Shown: piece by piece, positions 1-11,918 of the stretch
How positions within the stretch are numbered: position 1 is the first letter of the stretch
Layout of the letters: every line of letters starts with the position of its first letter
From: Peronospora farinosa
Lineage: Eukaryota; Oomycota; Peronosporomycetes; Peronosporales; Peronosporaceae
DNA: 64,000 nt
Direction: 5' to 3'
NCBI GenBank assembly: GCA_947646735.1
Contig: CANTFK010000976.1
Coordinates: forward strand, 62,001-126,000
Position numbers and translations under genes: made by a program
The notes under the pieces: generated by a model
What the model was told of the DNA's origin: nothing
Database searches by the model: none
The model's input: only the letters and a program-made list of their open reading frames with translations

Positions 1-236
1 TAGGGCGGGTTGCTCTCTTCTCGGTAGACTTGAGTCGATGTTGAGCTTGATTGTGTTAGGTATAGGTGGGGGACGATCGGGTGGAATTCCTCACACGATC
101 GCAGTTGTTCTTGGGGTGCTCTATTTGAGCCGCCCTGATCTCTCTTGAGATCGCCTTGTTCAAAAATGTAGATACTTGATCCACTTGATGCACTTGACCT
201 TCTGACCACTTGAGCCGTCTCGCGATCTTGTTCCTT
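1..236 (-). repeat. Family A LTR fragment cut by the window edge
   Basis: This stretch matches 3693-3930 nearly base for base, which lies inside the complete family A LTR at 3566-4859. It is therefore a piece of a Gypsy LTR in minus orientation. At about 237 the match stops abruptly and sequence downstream of the protease begins, so the rest of the LTR and all of pol have been lost at this junction. The left end lies outside the window. Confidence 0.75.
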
Positions 237-389
237 GTCCTTGGTACGAAGGATGATCCACTAGCGGTCCGGTAAATTCTTCCAGTAGTTCTTCTTCTTG
301 ATCCGTTGTCGCTTCGAACGCTAATGTCTGCCATTCGTTATACCGACGCGATATCACCGAGCACATAATCTGGGGACCAAGGTATCATA

Positions 390-1373
390 TCAGCGACCAT
401 CCACCAACCTAATGGCGATCCATGACCTTAAAGTCACTTCTTGATCGCCGATATTAGTCAGCTGTAGATACTTGATCTGACCTGATCCCGTAGTTACTGT
501 AGGTACCCACTTCGGATCGCGCCTCACCCAGATCTTGGCTTTAGGAGGACTAACTCCGATCTTCACTTCGGTCGATTTACCCACTGGGATCACCACATCT
601 TGATCTGGAATTGTGATCGCTTGTATGGTCGCCCGGTAAGGAGGTCTTCGTCCATTCAGAAGTATCCTGACCTAATCAGGCAAACAAAGTGTTCCATCTG
701 CTAAATCCAGGCGTATTCCAGCTGGGACCATAAAATCCATACCCAAGAATGCTTCTTGACCTACTTGATCTCCTACCCAAGCATCGAAATAATAGACTAG
801 CGATCCATTCAGCGTGATCTTGATTCTTGTACGACCATCCGTCATGTATGTGCTCTCACCAATCCCAACACATTCTTGCTTCTGACTCTCGTCAATGACA
901 CATCCTACCTTACGAGCAAAGGTGGTGTCGACGATTGAGACTTCGGCTCCAGAATCAAATAACATAATCGCCTTTTCATTGTTGATCTTGCCCGTTGCCT
1001 TGGCTTGCTTGAACCATTTTCCTGGTGTATGATATTTCCAATATCCCCGTGATTCACCTGGTGCTAAGTCGAGCTCCATTTTCGCAGGCGATCGGGCATA
1101 TTCATCAACTCTTACGACGCTTGATATTGAACGCAGAAAATTTGAATCTTCACATGTATTTTTCGGGTCGATCTGAGTGTTAACGCCCTGATCTGTCGAT
1201 CTTCTTTCCACAAATGCATAAATGCAGAGCCTAGAACGCTCGGCTCGTACCAGATTCCAACCTGGCGAGCGTCCTAGTTTAACATTTCTTCTGCCTTCGG
1301 CGGAAGCATTCCAGCATGCTTGGTTGGGACATACCACTTGCGTATCATGTTGTAGAATTCTTCCATTCGACAT
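390..1373 (-). pseudogene. Family A Gypsy protease and downstream linker (decayed pol N-terminus)
   Basis: A 233-codon frame at 672-1373 carries a retropepsin-type motif, FDSGAEV, followed by a beta-rich stretch ending in FLGMDFM, as in Ty3/Gypsy aspartic proteases that cut the Gag-Pol polyprotein. A second frame at 390-596 continues the linker that normally joins protease to reverse transcriptase. The frame is broken between the two. Downstream of 390 the homology runs into an LTR fragment instead of RT, so pol is deleted here. The catalytic Asp is present. A diverged copy is at 7805-8178, and a plus-strand scrap is at about 31380-31690. Confidence 0.7.
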
Positions 1374-3565
1374 TTTCCATGCTCATGGATATCTCCGCAG
1401 GCAGCACAGGTGTAAAAACACTTGTCCGACGGATGTCCCTTACGACCACACTTCTGACACGTTAGTCTCTTCCAGCATCCACGATCATCGTGTTTCTTCG
1501 ACCCACAATGGGTACAAGCCTTCTGATTCACCACGCGATCTGGACCGGGATCTTGATCCAAATGGTCCGATCCCGCGCGTTGATCACTATATTTCTTCAC
1601 GCGATCCGGAACTGTAGCCACACAAAGGTTGCGTCGATATGTTTCGGCGTCTGATCCACTAATATCCGAGTCTGACTCAATGCTACTGCCTTCCATACGA
1701 ATCGCTCTCACGGCACGAGTTTGTTTCGAGGGTACCGGAGTGGAGTTCGACGCAGATCGCTGACGAAATTTGCTTGACCCCATTGCAGTAGGATACTGTC
1801 TTCCCTCCATGCGTTGATATGTTCGCAGAGTTTCTTCCATATCATCGGCGTCTCCAAGGCGGAGCAACGCCAATTGCTTAGCCAGATCGCGATCATCAAG
1901 TGTACCAATGAAATGTTCCACATGTTTTCGGCGAATTGAGGGCGATCCCTCCCGAATGGGAATTTTTGCTCGGATCGCGGCTACATTCAGACAATACAAA
2001 TATTCCAATGGCGTTTCATCGGATCGCTTCTTCGCATGATAGTATTGTCTCCCGACAGACATACCATATCCACAATACTGGATCATGAAAGGTCTCCAAC
2101 AACGACTTCCAAGAGTTCCGAGTGGATCGACTTAACTGGCTATACCAAGTTCGTGCCGGCTCCGTGAGTAAATCACCAAATACTAGGCATTTTTCATCAT
2201 CCGGGGCTTGGTCGCGTAAGAACGCCGACTTGGCCTTGTTGACCCAACTTCTCGCTCGATCTTCATCCCTGTCCCGTCCTGTAAATTCTTTTAGATCTGC
2301 GATCGCAGACATTCGAATCCGCTGCGTGACAAGTCCACCATTAGGTACAGCGCCTGCAATTGCGACTTGTGGCCGTCTTAGATCCTCCAAACCCAAATCG
2401 TCTGGATCGTAATTATTGGATCGCGATTGACGCGATCCGGCCGATTCCATATCCACATCCGAAATGCAAACTTGTGGGGTGTTTGTGGGGATCGCGGATC
2501 GACTGGCGATCATGCGAGCTTAATCCTGCTCATACTTTCTCATAGCAGCTTCAAAATCGGATTTCAATTGACCTGATCCAGTCACATTCATGTCTTCAGC
2601 TGTGAGTGCCGTCGTCGATTGTTCTCTGGCCTTAATCGGTGCCAGTCGCTCGCGGATATGCGCTGCACCAGCCGGTCCAAGTGACATTCGCTGCATATTA
2701 ATCGAGTCGTCCGACTCCTCTTCGGATTCCGCTGACATATACTGCGAAGATCCAGTATGATATACTTTAAGTATATCTACAATCGGCTGTATCGTCTGAT
2801 CCACCGGATCGCGCTCTCCAGTTAGCGAAACTAGCTTCGAAAAAAGAGATCGCCCTGCTTGGATCACTCGATCATGATCGCATTCCAACAGCACCTGCGC
2901 GTCAAAAGCTCCAGCGGTGAATCCAGCGTTTGAAGCAGCTCCATAAGCCGACGGATCGCTTCCAACTGGTTCGGTGTCGGAATGGGAGCTGAAATTGGTC
3001 CTCGCAGCGATCCAATTAACTTCGGTTTCAAAATCTTTAGAACGGGATCGCTTGACAACAAATCTTTAAGCGCCTTCCAATGAAAACACCATTCCAGCTG
3101 ATCCAGTTGCCATCCTTTCGCCTTGTCTTCCTCATTCGCCAGCTTCATGTCGGCATCATCATGATCCGACTCAGGCGCCTTCATCTTCACTCGAGATGGC
3201 TTCGAATTCTTCTTCTTCTTCGAATTCGGAGTGGTTTTGGATAAATTTCCCTCGGTTTTAACCGTAGGATTTTTATCCAGCGGATCGCGTTTTGCCACGC
3301 GATCCGCAGGGGTCCTCGAAAGGACCTGGGGAGGGGGTAGAGGTTTTTCTTCCAGATCGAGCGACCGATCTTCCTCTTTTGTTTTCTGCTCATCTGCGCC
3401 CATCCCAAAACGCTGATGATCCGGGGATCTTTTATCTTCACACGTCTGCGGTGATCCCTTTGCCGCTGACGCTTCAATCCCAGGTTCAATTTTGACCTTT
3501 ACATCTTCTCTCAGGGACTCACGGTGAAATCCCGAGTCACCAGAAGATCCGGGCACGCGCACCAT
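1274..3565 (-). pseudogene. gag: Family A Gypsy gag with three zinc knuckles, frameshifted
   Basis: Overlapping minus-strand frames (2864-3607, 2520-2894, 2016-2513, 1274-2086) form one interrupted gag. The likely start is the ATG at 3565, the first base after the LTR, which reads MVRVPGSSG. The amino part is charged and rich in Lys, Glu and Pro. The middle has the helical character of a capsid. The carboxyl end has CCHC knuckles CTHCGSKKHDDRGC and CQKCGRKGHPSDKC, plus a third, shorter one, CAACGDIHEHGKC, with one residue fewer between Cys and His. Gag packages element RNA. At least three frameshifts separate the pieces, so this copy is probably dead. A shortened plus-strand copy lies at 30570-31260. 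Confidence 0.75.
3547..3564 (-). promoter_or_regulatory. Putative primer-binding site, family A
   Basis: One base after the LTR's terminal CA, the minus strand reads TGGTGCGCGTGCCCGGAT. Its complement ends in CCA and fits a tRNA 3' half: discriminator A, acceptor strand CACGCGC, and a T-stem strand beginning with the invariant C61. The predicted tRNA would start GCGCGTG. No such tRNA is in the window. A similar sequence follows the LTR scrap at about 30568. Confidence 0.45.
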
Positions 3566-4859
3566 TGTGGTGGAGTGGGATTCGCAAAATTGCTGATGCG
3601 ATCCCAACTCTCCACTGGCGCCCGGACGACCGACTAACGGAGGAGGTACCCCGATTCCGTGTGTATAGCCTTCCTCACCTTGTGTACCCGTCGGTAGGGC
3701 GGGTTGCTCTCTTCTCGGTAGACTTGAGTCGATGTTGAGCTTGATTGTGTTAGGTATAGGTGGGGGGCGATCGAGTGGAATTCCTCACACGATCGAAGTT
3801 GTTCTTGGGGTGCTCTATTTGAGCCGCCCTGATCTCTCTTGAGATCGCCTTGTTCAAAAATGTAGATACTTGATCCACTTGATATACTTAATCTTCTGAC
3901 CACTTGAGCCGTCTCGCGATCTTGTACCTTGTCCTTTTCTTGTTGTGCTGCGTCCAATCGCAGGAGGAGTTTTTTGTTTTGAGAGTTCTTGTAATCCCTG
4001 GCCAAACAATCCAGGGATATGACTTGCGTAGTATGTAGACTTCCTTGAGACGTCGGGAGGCCAAAGAATCCAGCCCGGAAGAGAAGTCGACACGTGTACT
4101 TAGAAGCAAATTGAACTCTGTTTAATGTTAACCAATCAAATACTAAAACCTATGATCTTGACTATCTGTAGCTCAGGATCTATTGCCACGTATCGCCCTT
4201 TCGGAGAAATCAGATCTTGTAATGTGGTCCATTCCAATATCGCCGCGATCTGGATCGCTACCTCGCTTGGATCTAATACCATTTTAGTATCGGATCGCGG
4301 TACTAAATAATTAGTATCGGATCGCGGTACTAAATAATTAGTATCGGATCGCGGTACTAAATAATTAGTATCGGATCGCGGTACTAAATAATTAGTATCG
4401 GATCGCGGTACTAAATAATTAGTATCGGATCGCGATACTAAATAATTAGTATCGGATCGCGGTCCGCCGGATCACGACTTGTCCTCTTCACCGTTTCTCG
4501 GGTCATGTGAGATGTTCCATCTATATGACGTGTCATGTCCACCTCATTCCAGTCTTCCAAAGCAACGTAATCCACACCAGACCGTCTTCCACATACTTGG
4601 ATGTACCCATCCTCCTTCTTAGCGATCGTGTTCACGCGGATCGCTATCGAAAAATACTGGAGATCGCAGTTGCGTAGTTTCTAGGCCATATTTGACCCCA
4701 CATAGAACTGCAAACTCCACCATTCACTGTTTTCCATCCCATTTGACGTCATCTCGAAACCTTTCCTGCGAGATCGCGATTCATCAATATTGGCCATTTC
4801 GGACTTAACCGAAAATATGTGATCACACTTTGCCAAATTCACTCCTTCGCTTCGCCACA
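3566..4859 (-). repeat. Family A LTR (5' LTR of the minus-strand element), 1294 bp
   Basis: The repeat runs from TGTGGTGGAG to TTCGCCACA on the plus strand, so both ends have the TG...CA form with short TGTGG/CCACA inverted ends. The same ends delimit complete copies at 12386-13573, 20144-21301 and 39971-41138. It directly abuts the gag start on its left side, so it is the 5' LTR of a minus-strand element. It is longer than the others because of a 27-bp tandem repeat at 4288-4464. Confidence 0.88.
4288..4464. repeat. 27-bp minisatellite inside the family A LTR
   Basis: Six full units and a 15-bp partial copy of a 27-bp unit beginning TATCGGATCGCGG and ending AATAATTAG. There are no spacers between units. 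Other family A LTRs carry about three units (near 12782-12870) or one (near 20543-20586 and 40677-40704), so the array length differs between copies. Confidence 0.9.
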
Positions 4860-6010
4860 GATGTCCCGGGGTGATCCGAGATCGAAGAGTGGAATTGGTT
4901 CCTTTAAGGCTCCGCAGTGTTACACATGGACAGTGAAGTAGCCAGATTGGGCATGGTAATCTTTACTGCAGTTAAACCGGGATATTACGCTTTGATCGCG
5001 CTCGTGCGAGGGAGGAAAAGAAACATTGAATCTAATAAGATATCCATATCGCAATAGCCATCTACCATACCTCCAGAGGATCACTTGTAGAGTCCTCTTC
5101 CACTTATGGACAGATCGTGATCGTTGTTGTTGCCGCTCTTTACCAAAAGTCGCCAAAGCCGGATCGGGTCGACGCTGTACAATGCACAAAATGGATGCCT
5201 CCCAGAGAGCCTGACGATGACGGTATTCGAAATCATGATACTGTGACAGCAGAGTCTGGAACCATCCAATATGCTGAAAAGATATCAGACCGATTCGGCG
5301 TTCATAAATTTCCCAAGGCCGGCGATCGTACAACTGACTGACCTGGGAAAACGTGATTAGTGAGGAAGACCAACGGGAGCAGAAGGACGGCGTGATTTAC
5401 CTGATATGGGAAATTGAATACTGGTGGTTATTAGAAATGAGGGCTGAAGAATTCTACATGTTACTCCGAAACGCTAGTCAAGCTGACTCGACGATTTGAC
5501 CATAGAAAACTTTTGACAGAGGATCGAGGGACTCGAATCCGATATCCAGGTATTCATTTGTACCAGGGTATCGCGGTGTCCGGGACAGCCGAGAATCCAT
5601 CTGCACTCAACAGCTGATTGCAATCACCCCAAGACTCGCTATTCATGCTTAGTGGGCCATCGGGGTCACTCTAAGGCTCACCAAGCAAAGTGACCTTCGA
5701 CACCCGAGAAGGCAATGGGAGTGAACTAGGCGTGCGACCTCGATCGGCGATCAAGGTGGTAAAGTGGCCATGCGACAACCCTCGTGCAGACCAGGAAGAA
5801 GATAACGTATCCAGCAAAGATCATCCATCTTGTCCGAGAATTCATATATCCGGTCTTTCTCATCGAAATCTTCGAGTTAAGGGAAGGGAAGTAAATCACA
5901 TAACAGTCTAGCCATGGCAAATTCGAAATGATCAGGTGATTGGGAAAAGGAGATGTCAGAAGAAGCCTTTTTCTGGAGAGCGTGTTTGGTGGTTGGCTCG
6001 CTCGAGTCAG
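4860..6010. other. No gene recognised
   Basis: Only short open frames on both strands, the longest 137 codons on the minus strand at 4920-5333. None has a motif I recognise. The sequence shares the GATC-rich texture of family A, so it may be decayed element DNA, but I could not align it to a named part. Confidence 0.4.
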
Positions 6011-6720
6011 ACATCTGTTGGCGTTTCTTTTACGAGAGAAAATTCCCCGGTGGAAGCGACAGGAGACATAAATGAAGGCGTTGATCCTACGCCCGAAACC
6101 AAATCGGATAGACGGGTGACGCGAGAATCTCGAGTAAGGTTGTCCTGATCGCGTTCGTTTTCTCGATTAGCCAAGGCTTGCGCGAGCTGATCACGCTCGA
6201 TCTAAGCCAGTTCACATGTGCGTCGCGATTCTTGCATTTTTTGATTGTTTTTCGAGTGACGAGCCTAATAATTATCAGAGGTGATAGCTTGGGACGATCG
6301 ATTGTCGGCAGCCTCCATGGAAGCGAAAACATCGGCCAGTTTGTTCTCGATGGCGGGTAACTGGAATTAAAATGTTCCTTGGTCTTTGTGTAGAGCTACA
6401 GTCGCCTGAAGAAGTAAAGAGCGTAAGTCTGGAATCTCTTAACAGTAATTCTCCACGCTTTCCAAATTTTGTCCAATAGTGGTCCGCCAATTGTAGGCGT
6501 CTTCCAATTTGGAGCAGGGGATTGTATATTTAATTCGCGTATTCTGCGAAGGTTTCGCTAATTCTCGATCAGATTGGATCAAGCGCCCCATCGAGATTCT
6601 TGGAAACGCACAGCTTCGCGAAATAATATATAATTGTCCAGCACATAAGAATTCATGCAATATTCAAGACAATCGAAGAGACTGTCGATCTGGGCTTTCA
6701 AAGTAGCCGGATCTGCCGCT
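6011..6720 (-). pseudogene. Decayed gag-like coiled-coil gene remnant
   Basis: One minus-strand frame can be followed from about 6720 to 6011 through only a few in-frame stops. It reads YNWRTTIGQNLESVENYC, then LADVFASMEAADNRSSQ, then QLAQALANRENERDQ. The Glu, Gln, Arg and Leu content gives it a coiled-coil look, as in the amino part of some Gypsy Gag proteins. There is no zinc knuckle or protease in the remnant. It is cut on the right by the LTR fragment at 6829. Assignment to gag is inference from texture and neighbours. Confidence 0.4.
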
Positions 6721-6828
6721 GGAAAGTCGTGAATCACTGTTTCGAAATTCTATGGACCATCTTGGGGGTTCGACAGATCAAGAACCGATTAAAAAATTTC
6801 TATTGCCCTGAGGTCGTAACGACGTCGA

Positions 6829-7285
6829 GAATATCGACTACAAGTGCACCCTAGACATCGTTTTGGTCAGGTGAAGGAATTCTTAGCACAACAACTCAAC
6901 TGCGATCGGACGCTGAAATAACAAGTAAGGGCAAGGCAAAAAAGTGCAGGACAGATCAAGTGGTTAGTAGGTTTTGCTCAAGTGGTCAGAAGATTCATGC
7001 TTCGCCTTATTAGACTATTGGGATCTATTGGTACGATCAACAAACAAGTACTCGGTCGATCTTGTGAAGATTTCCACAAGATCACCAAAAACCCTATCCC
7101 TAACCCAATTCGGATCAGCATCGACTCAATCCCACCTAGAAGAGAGCAACCCGCCCTACCGACGGGTACACAAGGTGAAGAAGGCTTTATACACGGAATC
7201 GGGGTACCCCCTCCGTTAGTCGGTAGATCGGGCGCCAGTGCAGAGTCAGATTCACATCAGAAACTTTGTGAAACTCACTCCACCG
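6829..7285 (+). repeat. Truncated family A LTR (3' part)
   Basis: From GACGTCGAGAATATCGAC onward the stretch matches 13108-13573 closely and ends ACTCCACCGCA, a mutated form of the LTR end CTCCACCACA. The 5' two thirds of the LTR are missing. It shares an internal variant (tagtaggtt ... ctattgggatctgttgg) with the solo LTR at 12386-13573, so both belong to the same subfamily. Confidence 0.75.
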
Positions 7286-7399
7286 CACTTGTGCAGTTAT
7301 GCAACATTGCTCTCGTTATGAAGTTATTTTCTTCCCCATGTCCCTTCCTTCTATTTCCTTTTTTGAACGGATTATGATTTTCTTTGGCGTAGGATATGA

Positions 7400-9990
7400 T
7401 ATATGATCCACTAGTGGTTTAGTAAATGTATCTAGAGGTTCTTCTTCTCGATCCATTGTCGCTTTGAACGCTAATGTCTGCCATTCATTATATCGACGCG
7501 ATCCAACTGATACATACCCTGGAGGTCAAGATATCATATCTACATACCCAGCATAATTCCGTGCTTAAGAATCATCTCTTTATCACTGATGTTCGTTATC
7601 TGCCGATATCTATTTCTGCGAGGTCCGGAGATTACAGTAGGTACCCAATTGGGACCTCGCGTTACGATAATTTTTGCATTAGGCTTATCTTCACCATCAC
7701 TGAATCACCCACTGAGATATTCACATGGTCTTCGTTGGCGGTAACAATTTAAATCTTTGAATTATATGGAGGCTGTCGTTCTAAAAGGTGAATTCGAACT
7801 TCATTTAGTAAGCAAAGTGTTCCATCTGCGAGATTGAGGCGAATTCCAGCCGGGGCCATAAAGTCCACCCCCAGAATTTCTTTTTGGCCAGCTTGATCAG
7901 CAACCCCCAAACATCCAAAAGATATACCAGCGATTCTGCCAATGTAACTTTAATCTTAGTACGCCCGATTGTCATGTTGGAATGTCTCCAATTCCCACAC
8001 ATTCTTGTCTCTGACTTTCGTCAATGACACAGCCAACCTTACGAGCAAAGGTGGTGTCAATATTTAGGACTTCGGCGCCAGAATTCAAAAGAATTGTGTT
8101 TTTTTTCATTATTGACCTTGCTTGTGGCTTTCGCTTGCTTAAACCATTTACCAGGCGCATGATATCTCCAATATCCACGATATTCGCCCGAAGTCAGTTT
8201 TAATTCCGTCATATTTCTGATAGCAAATTTTCGTCAACCCTCTTGACGCTGGAGGCGAAAGATGAAGTTTGCAAATTCGAATTCCATACATTGTTATCCA
8301 TTTTTTATAGTTCATTAATCTTGAAATATTCCTTCTTTCCATTATATGCATAGATACAGAGCCTAGAACTTTTGGCTCGTTGCATATTACAACCTGGCTA
8401 GCGTTCGACTTTATCATTTTTCCACCTTTTCTGGGAGCATTCCCGCATGTTTGTTTGGGACGTACTATTTACGGATCATGATACTAAGTCCTCCATAGGA
8501 CACTTCCCCCATCATGCAACTCCCCACAGGCACGAAAAACGAAGAAACAGTACTCTGATGGATGTCCTTTGCGACTGCATTTCTGGCACGTCAATCTTTT
8601 CCAACAGCCTCGATCGTTATGTTTGGTGGGACCGCAATGGGTGCAAGATTTCATCTGCACGTTTCTGTCCGTGCGATTAGCTTGATCCATCGTCTTTGGA
8701 CGATTCGCATGATAACGCAACGATTTTGGAGGGTCTGGTCTCGCAGTCGAACAAATTGGCGTTGGTCGCCATCGGGAACGTATCGGCTAAGATTTAATTT
8801 TGATATACTACTCGCGAATTCCATGAGAATAGCTCTTATTGCTCGAGCCGGTTTGAAGGTAGCTGGCGTAGGCTGTGTGATCACCTTCTGCCAAAATTTA
8901 TTCGATCCCATTGAAGCATTAACGCGACGATGTCGTACTCGCTGGTACGCACGTAGAGTTTCCCTTCACGCTTCAGCATCTTCCAAACGCAACATTTAGA
9001 GCTGATCGGCGAATTATTAGTTGTCCAAGGTTTCAATGTAATGTTCAGCATGTTAACGTCTCACCTTTAGATAACCATCTAGAACCTAAATTTTTTCTCG
9101 CATCCGAAATATTTAAGTGGTGATATATCCGAACACTTCCGCGCATTATAATATTGTCGTTCAACAAAAAGGCCATGTCCACAAAAATCCTTCCTGGAAA
9201 CTTCCCCACAGTCGTTTCCATTAGTGCCTTGCTGATCTTCTCGATTTACGACGCCAATTTCGAGCTGGTCGAGTTAGCAGATCGGCAAAGACCAATCATT
9301 TTTGGCTGTCTGATGCGTGATCGCCTAAAAAAGCGGACTTAACCTTGCAGACCGAACTGATCGTTCGATCTTCGTCTTCGTCTTTTTCTGCGAACTCTTT
9401 TGGATCCGAGATCGCTGACACGCGAATGCGTGGAGCGGCACTTCCGATCCCCGATGACATCTCCGTAGTTAACACCAAAGGTCGTCTCGGTTTGCCAATC
9501 TTTAAATCATCAGGGTCGTACTCTCTCAGTTGGCTATGGTGCGATCCTACAGATTATATATCCACATTCAAAAATTCTGGATCTGTTTTTAGTCGGTGTC
9601 TTATTCATGCGATCATTGTTTTTACCTTGATGTCTCTGCTCCTTCATTAATTTCTCTATGGCTGCATTGATTAACTTTCGGCATATCTTCAAAGTTCATG
9701 TTTCACGTAATATGAGCCGTGATAGCGGGTGCGATCATGAAAAAAGGCTCCGTCTTAATACGTGCCATGTGTTCCTGTAAAAATGCTACGCCGTTCTACC
9801 CTATCGACATCCGACGCAATTCCAATGAATTTTCTGACATGGCTTCATACTCAGCTGACGCATATCGTGACGATCCAGTCAGATGTTCCTTGTGATCATC
9901 GATCTCCAATTTGTTGATCGTGTCGTCCAGATCGCATTTACCCACCAAAGAAATTTGCTTCTTCAAAAGAAGATTCACCATGGTCGTGAT
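7400..9990 (-). pseudogene. Old decayed family A gag-protease region
   Basis: Minus-strand pieces follow the order of the better-preserved copy at 237-3565: linker near 7400-7760, protease at 7805-8178, zinc-knuckle region at 8484-8720 (CTHCGPTKHNDRGC and CQKCSRKGHPSEYC), gag middle at 8651-9478 and upstream gag at 9796-9981. Frameshifts and stops are frequent. The protease motif reads NSGAEV, so the catalytic Asp is changed to Asn. This copy is clearly older than the one at the left edge. Confidence 0.7.
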
Positions 9991-10006
9991 ACGATCTTGG
10001 CTGAAG

Positions 10007-10250
10007 TCAAGGCTTTCCGAGAGCCCATTTTATGTCTTTGCCAACAAGGCTAGACAGCAAAAAATTAACCTTGGCCGTCGGAGCGTCGATAAATCTTGAC
10101 GCTATTGCAATATTTACCTGGAGAAACCAGCGATTGTGGAGGAGACGATCCGGACCATCTCTGGAGTATGTTGACGTCTCCATCTTGATAGCGTCATGGT
10201 GCGAAGTGAGCGAGGGTGAGATTACTCGCTCGAGTCGTATGGTAAAGCGC
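10007..10250 (-). pseudogene. gag: Family B-like gag fragment
   Basis: The minus strand encodes KMETSTYSRDGPDRLLHNRW followed by IAIASRFIDAPTAKVNFLL and a piece ending WALGK. It aligns with the capsid region of the intact family B gag (about residues 90-150 of the 33065-34114 product). It abuts family A gag sequence on its left, so two unrelated gag pieces are fused head to tail by insertion or deletion. Confidence 0.65.
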
Positions 10251-10259
10251 TTTTTGAAA

Positions 10260-10600
10260 TGTGAAAAATTGAGGGGGAAATTGGACTGAAGATACAAGGG
10301 ATCGCGTACCAGGGATTAAGGAACGGAGAGAAAGGGGACCTCAGGGTGAAGCGACTGGTTGCTTTGAATAATTTCCAGGAACAACAAAGGGGAGATTATT
10401 ATTAGATTACCGATTAAACGGTACCGAAAGGAGTCGACCACGGTCCCCTCATTGAAAGACCCGGTTCTCCTCGGTAGACCTCGGTACCCCCAGGTCCAAC
10501 TACTCCTGACCAGTCAACACAAAGAAACAGGACCAGTCTGCACAAGGAATCAGAGATTGAAGCAAGGATTGAGTTAAGATGTTAATTGATAGGGATGTAA
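10260..10600 (+). repeat. Family D LTR-like fragment
   Basis: Begins TGTGAAAAATTGAGGGGG and can be aligned with the better copy at 45441 onward (shared blocks around GGAGAGAAAGGGGACCTCAG, the GGTAGACCTCGG tandem stretch and AGTCAACACAAAGAAACAGG). It carries a short version of the GTAGACC minisatellite. The right boundary is uncertain. Confidence 0.5.
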
Positions 10601-10995
10601 AAAATACTACTCAATTTGCGATCTGGAGTCCACTGGGAAACCCAGGCCTGGCTCTCCTCCAAATCGGCAGGGTCCATTGGGAAACCTAAGTATGACCTGA
10701 TCCCCAGATCCCAAGCATCATTCCTGCTCCCCTTAGAAAGAAGAAAACGCATACGTCTCATACAGATCTGTTCATCCAGATTTTTGGCCACTCCGAGTCC
10801 GACACCGAAAGTCTCAAATCCGATGATCAGGGGGTGCCAGCGTTCAAGGGTTCGCTGCTTAAACACTTGAGGCCCATCCATTCCTGGATATGCACATCCA
10901 AGAGTGTTCAGAGCCGAAGACGTTGCCCCATGGCCAGTTTCTATGGTGGGGCCCCTTGCGATAACATGATTAAGCGTGCAAGACCTATGGTCCAA
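10582..10995 (-). other. Unrecognised 137-codon open frame
   Basis: An uninterrupted minus-strand frame with ordinary amino-acid composition (blocks such as RMRFLLSKGSRNDAWDLGI and SYLGFPMDPADLEESQAWV). It has no motif that I recognise and does not match the gag or pol proteins in this window. It may be a fragment of another element's gag or of a captured host gene. Being uninterrupted is weak evidence at this length. Confidence 0.25.
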
Positions 10996-10999
10996 CGTG

Positions 11000-11918
11000 A
11001 CCCTTCCGGCCTCGTCGGATGGGCTCGGGACCCTCTAAGGACAAATTATCCAGTGGCCCCCTAGATGGGAGTGAGGGACTTCTAACAGAACCTTATCTCT
11101 AGCTGTTAATGGGCTCGCGTACCTGGGTAGAGCGGCCGGTGTCTCTCTCCTTTTCGGTATAACGGATGGTTTCTCGACCTGGTGGATTTCCACGATCCTA
11201 CGTCGACGCATCGTGCCAGATCTTGTGAAAGGACCGGTACCGCCTTCCTTATTCTCTAGATCTTTGCGCCAGCAACAAGTACATCGCTCGGCCTTATAAC
11301 ACCAGAAAGTAGCGACGAATTAAGGCGACAAAGGCTTGGATGGGGGTGCTGAAGAAGGTTCTGCAAGGGATGGTGGCAGGGCAATGTGACCTAGACATCT
11401 TGTTGGACCCCTTCTTACAGCCTGTTATTCCCAAACGTCAGCTGTCCATTTGGTATTCGCGTGTCAACCAGAATGATTCGCAAGCGGTTCTGTTGGAGGC
11501 GTTGCAGGTAGTGGATGACCCTGACCCCTGGCGCATCTCTTATCACGATAACATCCAAGAGCAGCTCGCTATCGGGGTTCCTCGTCTTCCTGTCAAGTTT
11601 TCTCCGACTGACATCACCTGAGGTTCGTTGATAGATTTCCACGTATCCATCATCAGCCGTTAATTCGATATCATCTCATAAGCCCATCGTACCTTAAAGT
11701 TCCTTTTCCTTGAGCTCAACGAAAAGGAGTCCTGGACCCTCGGGGTCCTGTACCCTTAGGGCTTTGTACCCGGGGCCCTGGACCTATGAGGTTTAACAAT
11801 GCTTCGCGTTTTCTTCTGTGCTTCCACACTCTCGAATATGTAACTTGACCAATTCGTAATGTGTAACATATACTACCTTCTTGCATCATCTTAGTCATCC
11901 CAAGATGAACTCTCTTCT
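11000..11918. other. No gene recognised
   Basis: Contains one 93-codon plus-strand frame (11340-11621) without recognisable motifs, and GGGACCC-type simple repeats near 11720-11790. I can support nothing further here. Confidence 0.35.

Noticed and set aside
56..334. 92-codon minus-strand frame at the left edge
   Set aside because: It crosses the junction between an LTR fragment and post-protease sequence, so it is a chimera of two unrelated pieces.
4288..4464. Regular repeats that could suggest a CRISPR array
   Set aside because: The 27-bp units are directly adjacent with no unique spacers, sit inside an LTR and vary in number between LTR copies. This is a minisatellite.
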